Assembly (NCBI GenBank): GCA_022072405.1
Contig: JAJVHX010000018.1
Coordinates: forward strand, 62,001 to 126,000
From: Phycisphaerae bacterium
GTDB lineage: Bacteria > Planctomycetota > Phycisphaerae > UBA1845 > CAIVHJ01
Direction of reading: 5' to 3'
DNA: 64,000 bases
Both the position numbers and the translations under genes were made by a program. The notes under the pieces are model-generated. The model saw only the letters and a program-made list of their open reading frames with translations. It was not told where the DNA came from and did no database searches. This document shows positions 57,213 through 64,000 of the stretch, one piece after another; position 1 is the stretch's first letter, and the number at the start of each line of letters is the position of its first letter.

Positions 57213-57959
57213 ATGGATACTGCGTACTCATCCGAATCAACGGTTGACCAACAAGAATATATTGAGCCGCGCTGCGAGCATTGTGGGTATCTGTTGGTGG
57301 GTCTGACGACCAATCGCTGTCCGGAGTGTGGCCGGGAGTTCGTCTGGGAAGAGGTGCTCGCCCCGCAGCCTGGCCGTTCGGATCGTATCTTTATCTACTT
57401 GTCGCAACCACCTGGAAAACTCTTGCACATTTATGCAACTATCGGTGCCATTCTAGCTCTACTGGAGAATGCTTATTTTGGATGGGCTATTTTATTCTTG
57501 TTGTCAATTTTCTCCTGGATGATTGTGATTGGTGTATATGGATCAAAATTGTTTCTGGCGGGCATGGTCCGCATGTCAACCCACCTTCGGCCTCTGGTCA
57601 AACAGCAGAAACATCGTAACTGGCTGGTCATTCCGCTGATATTCACCGCCATGCTGTTACTGATTTATCTGAATATCCCACTTTATTGCTCATTCTTTTT
57701 GTCCAAGTCGTCTATGGATCGTTTAGCATTACAGGCGACAAGTAGTAATCAGGGAACAGTGCCCCAAACCGGGTGGATCGGGCTCTATTATTCAGATCGT
57801 ATAGTGGCGACGAAAAACGGGGTGAAGTTTTCAATAGTCAGTGTGGGTTTCATTAACAAAGCCGGCTTTGCTTATTGCACAACGTCGCCTGCTCCTCAAT
57901 ATGGAGAAAGTTATCAGCATTTTTTCGGAAAATGGTATATTTGGAAGGAAAACATTTAA
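57213..57959 (+). CDS. Zinc-ribbon membrane protein 1
   Basis: A 248-residue protein. The N-terminal zinc ribbon is RCEHCGYLLVGLTTNRCPECG (residues about 20-40), followed by helices (LHIYATIGAILALLENA, AILFLLSIFSWMIVIGV and LVIPLIFTAMLLLIYL). The ribbon form is a common planctomycetal protein type. The last 80 residues are a soluble, probably exported part. I start at ATG 57213; ATG 57204 is possible. Function unknown. First of three similar ribbon proteins in 2.4 kb. Confidence 0.75.
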   Translation: MDTAYSSESTVDQQEYIEPRCEHCGYLLVGLTTNRCPECGREFVWEEVLAPQPGRSDRIFIYLSQPPGKLLHIYATIGAILALLENAYFGWAILFLLSIFSWMIVIGVYGSKLFLAGMVRMSTHLRPLVKQQKHRNWLVIPLIFTAMLLLIYLNIPLYCSFFLSKSSMDRLALQATSSNQGTVPQTGWIGLYYSDRIVATKNGVKFSIVSVGFINKAGFAYCTTSPAPQYGESYQHFFGKWYIWKENI

Positions 57960-57974
57960 CTTCCCGTTTTATAT

Positions 57975-58367
57975 ATGCATATGAAAGACAGCCCCTGGAA
58001 AAAATCGCTCCGTAGAAACCTATATATAACTGCCGCAGTATTTGGAATGAGCATGGTGAGCGGTACCTTGTCACTGTTATACAGGACACCCCTACTCAAA
58101 GGGACAGTGGTCATCGGTTATGTACCTCATTTATTCTGGGGAAGCGCGGCACTTCTGCTTTTGATATTGACAGGCTTGGGCCTGCTGGATATCTGCTATC
58201 TGGCAATTCGCCACTGGTCGTACAGGCCGAATAATATCTGTGTTTCGTGCGGCTATGATTTGCGTGGCTTGAATAAACCGCGCTGTCCGGAATGTGGAAA
58301 GCCCTTCAACTTGCCACTGCTTCAGGATTCACACGATCGTGGTACAATTCACCAATCTCCTTCCTGA
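57975..58367 (+). CDS. Zinc-ribbon membrane protein 2
   Basis: A 130-residue protein with two hydrophobic segments (LYITAAVFGMSMVSGTLSLL and LFWGSAALLLLILTGLGLLD) and a C-terminal zinc ribbon (CVSCGYDLRGLNKPRCPECG, near residues 92-111). Domain order is inverted relative to its neighbour: ribbon last. It begins 15 bp after protein 1, so they are probably cotranscribed. Confidence 0.75.
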   Translation: MHMKDSPWKKSLRRNLYITAAVFGMSMVSGTLSLLYRTPLLKGTVVIGYVPHLFWGSAALLLLILTGLGLLDICYLAIRHWSYRPNNICVSCGYDLRGLNKPRCPECGKPFNLPLLQDSHDRGTIHQSPS

Positions 58368-58483
58368 CGGCCCGTTCAATTACGACAAGCATTCTTGCTT
58401 ACAACTGATGGACAAGTGATATTGGAGCCGGTAAAAATGGTCGGCAATCGTGGAAAGATAACATCAGGTACGAGGAGGGGCCG

Positions 58484-59071
58484 ATGAAGTGGAATTTTCT
58501 TTGTTGCTGGATTCTGTTATGGAGTGGGCTGGTGTCGGGTTGTGCACAGCTCTCGACGGAGCCGGTGAATTCGCCGCCGGGGATCACGACGAGAGTGATT
58601 ATCATCCGCCACGCGGAGCGTGATCCAGTGGAGCCGGCACCCAACGATCTGCCGCTGAATGAGGAAGGGCTGGCGCGGGCGGAAGTACTGCGTGATCTGC
58701 TGGCGGAGGAAGGAATCACCGCGATTTACAGCCCGGACCTGACCCGCAATCTGCAGACCGTTGAACCACTGGCGGAGCTGCTGGGCATCGAAGTCACCGT
58801 CATTTCGCAGATCGAAACAGTGGATACCAAAGCGCTGGCCAACAGCCTGGTGGAAAAATGGACCACGACGGAGGCGGGCGGAGTGATTCTATTTGTCGGC
58901 AACACCGGACCGGTCATTGAGAACGTGCAGTCGGGCAACCTGCAGGAACTCTACAGCCGGCTGGGCGGCGACGATGACGATCCGCCCACCAGCTACAACG
59001 ATATCTACTATGTGACCATCCCTGACGAAGGACCGGTGGTCTTCGACAAACAGACTTATTCGCCTGAATAG
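58484..59071 (+). CDS. Histidine-phosphatase-fold lipoprotein, second catalytic His missing
   Basis: A 195-residue lipoprotein (signal MKWNFLCCWILLWSGLVSGC, lipobox VSGC). The histidine phosphatase core begins VIIIRHAERDPVEPAPND, with the nucleophilic His in RHAE, then LPLNEEGLARAEVLRDLL and TRNLQTVEPLAELLG. Where SixA-like enzymes have the second His (V-x-V-G-H), it reads VILFVGNTGPVIENV, with Asn. Catalysis is therefore doubtful. The ending DIYYVTIPDEGPVVFDKQTY matches the end block of these proteins. GAGGAGGGG precedes the ATG. Confidence 0.78.
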   Translation: MKWNFLCCWILLWSGLVSGCAQLSTEPVNSPPGITTRVIIIRHAERDPVEPAPNDLPLNEEGLARAEVLRDLLAEEGITAIYSPDLTRNLQTVEPLAELLGIEVTVISQIETVDTKALANSLVEKWTTTEAGGVILFVGNTGPVIENVQSGNLQELYSRLGGDDDDPPTSYNDIYYVTIPDEGPVVFDKQTYSPE

Positions 59072-59089
59072 TTACGCTATGTCATACAC

Positions 59090-59602
59090 ATGTCCCGGCG
59101 AAGTCAGAAAATCTGGTGGAACAAACCCTGCCCGCAGTGTGGATATAATCTGCGTGGTCTGCACGGCGACCCGGTCACCTGTCCGGAGTGCGGAATGGTT
59201 GTCCCCCGCAGGAAGCCTCGTCAAATTGATCAGCGCATCGAGAAGGACATCAGGCAGATTGAGTTCCTGCTGGTGACACCGATCAAACATTTTGCGCTGC
59301 TGCTGGGTACTGGTCTGGTTTGTTATTATTACTCCGTCTGGTATGGAATCCTGATGATGCTGGCCCAGTTATTTTCCTTATTTCAGGATGCCGCATCTTT
59401 ACGGCAGCAGCAGAATGTCCGACTTTTGTGGGGCCTGCTGAAGAAACCGACAACGATAGCGATGATAACGGGCCTGGTGATTACTGGTCTGACGTTCCGG
59501 GTGCTGACCAGCATTCGTCCGGGCTATTCCTTTGGGCTGGTGGTGTCCCTAACCACGATCATCATTGTGATGGGTCTGTACTGGATATTCTGGATGCGCT
59601 AA
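59090..59602 (+). CDS. Zinc-ribbon membrane protein 3
   Basis: A 170-residue protein. The ribbon CPQCGYNLRGL, then TCPECGMVVPRRK (residues about 14-40), is followed by four hydrophobic segments. It begins 18 bp after the phosphatase-like gene. It resembles proteins 1 and 2 in the ribbon but not in the membrane part. Function unknown. Confidence 0.78.
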   Translation: MSRRSQKIWWNKPCPQCGYNLRGLHGDPVTCPECGMVVPRRKPRQIDQRIEKDIRQIEFLLVTPIKHFALLLGTGLVCYYYSVWYGILMMLAQLFSLFQDAASLRQQQNVRLLWGLLKKPTTIAMITGLVITGLTFRVLTSIRPGYSFGLVVSLTTIIIVMGLYWIFWMR

Positions 59603-59747
59603 CAATTGCGGAATTACTTTCGCTGTCGGGAATATGAACAATACAGAATTAGACAATCCGCTATAGTGCCAACCCAGAAGCCTGTAGAAGAATCACCAGC
59701 CACTGGGGATGCGGGCACAGACTAACTACCCCGTAAGGAGTCACCAA

Positions 59748-60218
59748 ATGGAAACGGGTCAGAAGGCACCGGCGTTTACATTGAAGAACCAGGACAATAA
59801 GCCGGTCAAACTGAGTGATTACCAGGGGCAGTGGGTGGTGCTCTATTTTTACCCAAAGGACGACACGCCCGGCTGCACCACGGAGGCGTGCGAATTTACC
59901 GAGGGAATCTCCGCCTTCAGAAAGCTCGACGCAGTCGTGCTGGGTTGCAGCCCGGATGACGCCGAAACCCATCAGCAATTCATCCGGAAGCACCAGCTCA
60001 ACATCACGCTGCTCTGCGACCCGGATCACAAGGTGATGGAAAAATATGGCGCCTGGGGCGAAAAAAACATGTACGGCAAAAAGAGCATCGGGGTGATCCG
60101 CTCCACGGTGATAATCGATCCGGCGGGAAAAGTCGCCCATCACTGGGCCAAGGTCTCTGCCGCCGGCCACGCAGATAAGGTGCGCGAGAAGCTGCAGGAA
60201 CTTCGCGCCAAGCAATAA
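59748..60218 (+). CDS. bcp: Thioredoxin-dependent peroxiredoxin Bcp
   Basis: A 156-residue peroxiredoxin of the BCP/PrxQ type. It has APAFTLKNQDNKPVKLSDYQGQ, VVLYFYPKDDTPGCTTEACEF with peroxidatic Cys and, five residues on, the resolving Cys, and GVIRSTVIIDPAGKV. It reduces hydrogen peroxide and organic peroxides using thioredoxin. AAGGAG lies 7 bases before ATG 59748. Single-gene unit. Confidence 0.96.
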   Translation: METGQKAPAFTLKNQDNKPVKLSDYQGQWVVLYFYPKDDTPGCTTEACEFTEGISAFRKLDAVVLGCSPDDAETHQQFIRKHQLNITLLCDPDHKVMEKYGAWGEKNMYGKKSIGVIRSTVIIDPAGKVAHHWAKVSAAGHADKVREKLQELRAKQ

Positions 60219-60426
60219 TCAGCCGCAAAACATAGAAACCTCCGAATCAACCGGCCCTGCGGGCAGCACGGCCGGCCGACGCCAGGACGCACCAAGACAC
60301 TTCGTCAAGACAGACTCCAGCCGCATCCGACTTCTGGCACAACGTCCGCCAACAGCGCGTGCCTCATTCCTCCTGTCGTCGATGGCCCGATTCGACTCGA
60401 CATTTCACTCCGCTCGCAACACCTCG

Positions 60427-62088
60427 TCACCTCATCGGGATGCATAGGCAGCTGGTCGTCATGGATACGTCGGCGTCGGACCATACCTGCTCAAACTCCC
60501 GCATCGTGCGCTGCGCTTCTTCCGATTTTCCCTGGCTCTGCAGGGCTCGAGCCAGGCCGTAGAGCGACCAGCCATTACCGGGCCACTCGCGTAGATCCTG
60601 GCGATATACCTGCTCCGCTTCGTGGTAGCGCCCGTCAGCCAGCAGCACGGCTCCTAACGTATGCCTTACCGGCTGCACCCACTCGGGCGGTTCCATGTAG
60701 CGTAGTTGATCTTCGATGGCGATCGCGCTGGTTAGTTCGCTAATCGTCGTCTTGATATCTCCCTGGCGAAAGGCGATTTCTCCGCGGAGCATGTGGCGGG
60801 CGATGCGTAGAATATCGTGGGCGGGGTTGATGGCCATCAGCGCCTCCGCCAGCACTTTATCCACTGCCCGCTGGAAGGCTTGCTCTTCCTGGAGGGCCAG
60901 TTCCACCTCGCCCTTGGCGGCAAAGGCGAGTCCGCGATTGAAGCGCCACATGGCCGTGGTGATCGGCAGGTACGCCGGGGGAGCCGGCTCGGCCAGGAGC
61001 TCATCCCAGCGGCCGAAGCGTTTTAAGGCATCATAGCGTGCGCCCATGTAACCATCCATCCAGGCGGATTCACGGAGCTGATCTTCGGGGACCGTCTGCC
61101 GAACATTCGTAGCTGCGGCAATCGCCTCCTCCGACCGGCCGGTCATCATCGCCGCGAAGGAGAGCATGTGGTAGTTGTGGATCATGTACATGCGGTAGAA
61201 GCCGGGTCGAGGAGCCACGCGCAGATAAGCCCGATCGGCGTCAATGGCCAGGCGATTCTGCACACAGGCGCCCTTCCAGTTCCCGGTGAGCACGTCGATG
61301 TGTGACGGCATGTGCACTAAATGGCTGGAGTCCGGCACCATACGACGGAGCTGATCCGCGGAGGCCAGGGCTTTTTGCGGATGGGCGGCTTCCACTGCGT
61401 GAACATAGAGATGGTGGGAACCCGGATTATTGGGATTCTGGGCAATGGTCCTCTCCAACACGCGGATGATCTCTTCGGTATCTTCTTTGGGCTGCCCATC
61501 CTGTGTCCATAAATCCCACGGATGCAGATCCATGAGGGATTCGGCATAGAGGGTGGCCACATCAGCATCGTTCGGGTACTGCCGATAGACCTCGCCCATG
61601 GCGGCGGCATAGGCCCGTTCCAGAGGGGCTCGATCTTCGGGCTGGGTATCGGCATAACGCTTCTGCAGCGCCCGGATTAGGGCCCGTTCCACCGGAGTCG
61701 TGTGGTCAATCTGGGCCACGGCCTCCTGGAGTGCCCGCCACGCAGCCGCCGCTCGCTCGGGCGGCACTGCCGGATTGTTAATGTGCGGCCCATTGCTCAG
61801 GGCGATGCCCCACCACGCCATGGCGCACTGTGGGTCGTGACGCACCGCCGCTGTATAGGAGCGAATCGCTTCATCATGGTTGAAACCATACATCCAGACC
61901 AGTCCCTGGTTGAAGTAGCGTTGGCTCATTGAAGAGCTCGTCGTGACGACCCGCTGATGAGTGCCCAAGCCGCTGAACAAGGTTGCCTTCTCTTCGTGCA
62001 TAGCTGCACTCTGTGCCGATTGCTGGCAGCCGGAGAGCAGGAGGCACAAGATCACCATCATGCAAGAAGAGAGGGGCTTCATGCTCAT
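60427..62088 (-). CDS. TPR-repeat lipoprotein
   Basis: A 553-residue lipoprotein (signal MSMKPLSSCMMVILCLLLSGC, lipobox LLSGC) with TPR-like helical repeats over most of the length: FNQGLVWMYGFNHDEAIRSY (near 59-78), then VQPVRHTLGAVLLADGRYHE, and SLYGLARALQSQGKSEEAQR near the end. The middle part has conserved His/Tyr blocks (HHLYVHAVEAAHP, HLVHMPSHIDVLTGNW, MIHNYHMLSFAAMM) that recur in this TPR family and may bind a metal or cofactor. AAGGAG lies about 10 bases before ATG 62088. No operon partner; a cupin gene diverges from it. Confidence 0.82.
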   Translation of the reverse strand: MSMKPLSSCMMVILCLLLSGCQQSAQSAAMHEEKATLFSGLGTHQRVVTTSSSMSQRYFNQGLVWMYGFNHDEAIRSYTAAVRHDPQCAMAWWGIALSNGPHINNPAVPPERAAAAWRALQEAVAQIDHTTPVERALIRALQKRYADTQPEDRAPLERAYAAAMGEVYRQYPNDADVATLYAESLMDLHPWDLWTQDGQPKEDTEEIIRVLERTIAQNPNNPGSHHLYVHAVEAAHPQKALASADQLRRMVPDSSHLVHMPSHIDVLTGNWKGACVQNRLAIDADRAYLRVAPRPGFYRMYMIHNYHMLSFAAMMTGRSEEAIAAATNVRQTVPEDQLRESAWMDGYMGARYDALKRFGRWDELLAEPAPPAYLPITTAMWRFNRGLAFAAKGEVELALQEEQAFQRAVDKVLAEALMAINPAHDILRIARHMLRGEIAFRQGDIKTTISELTSAIAIEDQLRYMEPPEWVQPVRHTLGAVLLADGRYHEAEQVYRQDLREWPGNGWSLYGLARALQSQGKSEEAQRTMREFEQVWSDADVSMTTSCLCIPMR

Positions 62089-62367
62089 TGGAGAATCTCC
62101 TTTCCCTGTTAAGAATGGTCATTCGCCGACCAGAAGGTGATAGAATACTCGCCGGCGACAGGAGCCATTTGGACAAGCTGCCCCTGCCTAATGTTATAGC
62201 AGATTGACAGCTGCAAGGTATGAGTTTTACCCGCCCCCTTCCCTGCAGTAGATTATGGTTAATGTACCTTAGTCGTTTGGGTCAGGTAGGACGTTTTTCG
62301 ATTGATTCACGAGGTTCGAAGTCGGACATTATAGCCGCGTTCTGCTCAACGGATGAGGACTCGATCA

Positions 62368-62760
62368 ATGGCACCAAGAACCGATTATGTGATTTGTACC
62401 GATATCGCCTTTTCGCCAGGAGTGGTGATGGATGTAGGGGAGTTGGGGCGCGCATGTGTCCACGAGTGGTTCAACCAGTCGCTCTGCCTGGTGAACGATT
62501 CGGTCATTCGGATGGGGGTATTCCGTGGGGAGTTTCACTGGCATCATCATGAGCGCGAAGATGAATTTTTCTTTGTGCTGGAAGGTTGCCTGCTGGTCGA
62601 TTTCCGCGATCGTACCGTTGCTTTACAGCGGCATCAGGGTATCGTCGTACCACACTGTGTCGAACACCGCACCCGTGCCGAGATGCGCACGGTGGTATTG
62701 ATGGTGGAACCCGCCACGATTGTACCCGTCGGGCAATCTACCGCCCCGCCCCACGCCTGA
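62368..62760 (+). CDS. Cupin-domain protein
   Basis: A 130-residue single cupin: GVFRGEFHWHHHEREDEFFF (metal motif) and LLVDFRDRTVALQRHQGIVV, then PHCVEHRTRAEM with the last His. ATG 62368 has TGAGGA 8 bases upstream and is preferred over 62353. Possible mannose-6-phosphate-isomerase-like or dioxygenase-like role; not decided. Confidence 0.83.
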   Translation: MAPRTDYVICTDIAFSPGVVMDVGELGRACVHEWFNQSLCLVNDSVIRMGVFRGEFHWHHHEREDEFFFVLEGCLLVDFRDRTVALQRHQGIVVPHCVEHRTRAEMRTVVLMVEPATIVPVGQSTAPPHA

Positions 62761-63338
62761 TGCCCTGGGGCACCTCGCCGACCATCAAGGCGCCATACTC
62801 ATTCCGGTTTAAGATTGTGATCCTACCCTGAAGCCCGCAATCTGTTCTGAAAGTAACAGAGTCGCCGGCGAAGGCGATATGACTATTATCACCACAAGCC
62901 GAAATGACTGAGCAGCCGTCGAAATGACGCGCTTAATGATGGGCGACAATAAGTAACGTGAATGCCGCGATTGATCCACAGAGCAGTATTCATCAGCGTT
63001 TCTGGAAAATATCCATCAGGAATGAAATGCATAGATATGAATAATGTGCACCGTTCATCAGATCTCTGCCCTTTGATGAACAAACTATCAAAAGATTTTC
63101 TTTTTTTCGGTGATTGGATATTTACAAATAAAAAATCATTTCGCTATGATGAAATCAGTGCATCGCGTATCGGGCGTTCCATCTCCAGTATGCCATCAAG
63201 CCGTATCCTTCCTACTGGTTCCGTGGATGAGTCTGGTCGCCGCCCGAACACTCATAAATATTGACCATCGACCTGTCACCGCGTCGTTTCGCAGAGCAAC
63301 GCGGTATTATCCTGTCACTTTTCGAGAGGGTCATTTCC
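62761..63338. other. Intergenic region, no gene seen
   Basis: About 580 bp. Short frames on both strands overlap one another and lack start signals. AT-rich from about 63040 to 63150 (TTTTCTTTTTTTCGG). It should hold the promoter for the protease gene at 63339. No family A-C repeat is recognised. Confidence 0.45.
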
Positions 63339-64000
63339 ATGGAACGAACGCCGCAGCAACTCGCAATCGGGAAACGTCTGATCTACCTTGTTTTATTCTG
63401 CACCGCCGGACTGGGAGCGCTGGCCAGCAGCCGGTCGATGACCGCGCCCACCGCGGAACCGCTCCACCGTGCCGCCGCGAAATTCGTCCCACCGCTGGCG
63501 ACCTGTTTTGCGCCGGGCACCGATCCCAACTATATGGCTGAAATGGAAGCCAAACTCTTCGAGCTGTGGGCCAATTCCGATGCGGCGCAGAATGACCTCG
63601 GGCGCGATGCACAATATTGGCTGGGCAGCCGCTGGTCCGGAAGCCAGGGTTCCCCCCGCACCATCACCTGGAGTTTTGTGCCCGATGGATTGAGCATTGG
63701 CAGCGGCATTGGTGAATCCACCGCTCCCAGCGAATTATTCAGCCGGATGGACTCGCTCTTCGCTTCGCAGGGGGGTCGGGCTACCTGGATCAACCGCGTG
63801 CAGCAGTGTTTCAACCGCTGGTCCGAACTGACCGGCATCACTTTTACACGCATCACCACCGGAGGCAACGACTGGGATGATGGCGCGTCCTGGGGCAGCG
63901 GCGGCTCTTCCACACGCGGTGAAATGCGCATCAGCATGAAACCGATCGATGGATCGAGCAACGTACTGGCCTATTGCTTCTTCCCCTCTTCCGGAGATAT
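63339..64000 (+). CDS. Matrixin-like secreted metalloprotease, N-terminal part
   Basis: Truncated by the window end (220 complete codons). A signal segment (LIYLVLFCTAGLGALASS) follows a short basic start. The body has RTITWSFVPDGLSI, WINRVQQCFNRWSELTGITFTRI, GEMRISMKPIDG and LAYCFFPSSGD, the order seen in matrixin/M10-type exported proteases before the zinc motif. The HExxHxxGxxH zinc motif, expected further on, is not in the window, so peptidase activity is inferred. GAGAGGG precedes ATG 63339. Confidence 0.75.
   Translation, partial: MERTPQQLAIGKRLIYLVLFCTAGLGALASSRSMTAPTAEPLHRAAAKFVPPLATCFAPGTDPNYMAEMEAKLFELWANSDAAQNDLGRDAQYWLGSRWSGSQGSPRTITWSFVPDGLSIGSGIGESTAPSELFSRMDSLFASQGGRATWINRVQQCFNRWSELTGITFTRITTGGNDWDDGASWGSGGSSTRGEMRISMKPIDGSSNVLAYCFFPSSGD

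Noticed and set aside
62300..62330. GGTTCGAAGTC resembling a tRNA T-loop
   Set aside because: No acceptor, D or anticodon arm can be folded around it.
62962..63264. 100-codon frame in the gap before the protease gene
   Set aside because: No RBS, overlaps frames on both strands, AT-rich composition unlike coding sequence here.

Overview
The window is a bacterial chromosome segment that looks planctomycetal, most likely class Phycisphaerae. The grounds are two long pseudopilin-like proteins with the FTLVELLVVV..LLPSLA.AREA N-terminus, dockerin-like Asp/Asn repeats on a secreted protein, small membrane proteins with CGY-L-GL..CPECG zinc ribbons, a DUF1570-like HEASH peptidase and many short dispersed repeats. 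This is inferred from gene style; there is no rRNA marker. I saw no tRNA, rRNA, CRISPR array, IS transposase or prophage.

Layout. 1-2.7 kb: groEL 3' end with terminator, a YugP-like membrane metallopeptidase, and a sigma-54 response regulator broken by at least two frameshifts. 3-9.3 kb: a PstS-like binding protein with dockerin-like repeats flanked by two pseudopilin-like genes, with a 0.87 kb repeat-rich spacer. 9.4-15.2 kb: aldo/keto reductase, GapN-type dehydrogenase, free methionine sulfoxide reductase, rhodanese, a pseudo-receiver and an isochorismatase-fold protein. 15.3-24.4 kb: FG-GAP lipoprotein, divergent ArnT-like glycosyltransferases, HflX, a HEASH peptidase and a flippase-like protein. 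24.5-26.9 kb: three consecutive PilZ/YcgR-like genes. 26.9-28.4 kb: two AT-richer exported proteins. 28.5-33.3 kb: an IorA-like gene followed by an IorB protein fused to both halves of an ADP-forming acyl-CoA synthetase. 33.6-38.8 kb: YbaK, pabC, pabB, an SH3-domain protein and lipoproteins. 39.1-46 kb: a second 2-oxoacid oxidoreductase in which gamma, a GltD-like flavoprotein and ferredoxin are one polypeptide, then alpha, beta, a thiolase and a DUF35 partner. 46-51.2 kb: cupin, isocitrate dehydrogenase-like, bacterioferritin, hydrolase and a fused aconitase/homoaconitase. 51-64 kb: lipoproteins, HD protein, MgtE-like and FluC channels, YceI, PrpD, three zinc-ribbon membrane proteins, phosphatase-like lipoprotein, Bcp, TPR lipoprotein, cupin and a truncated matrixin-like protease.

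Two themes stand out. First, the two oxidoreductase loci suggest oxidation of 2-oxo acids (from amino acids or aromatics) to acyl-CoA. In one case ATP recovery is built into the same polypeptide; in the other an NAD(P)-linked flavoprotein is built in. Second, a family of short palindromic repeats, about 67 bp when complete with 11-bp terminal inverted repeats, is scattered between genes and also lies in frame inside a glycosyltransferase and the aconitase. The three forward intragenic copies are read in the same frame and encode related peptides.
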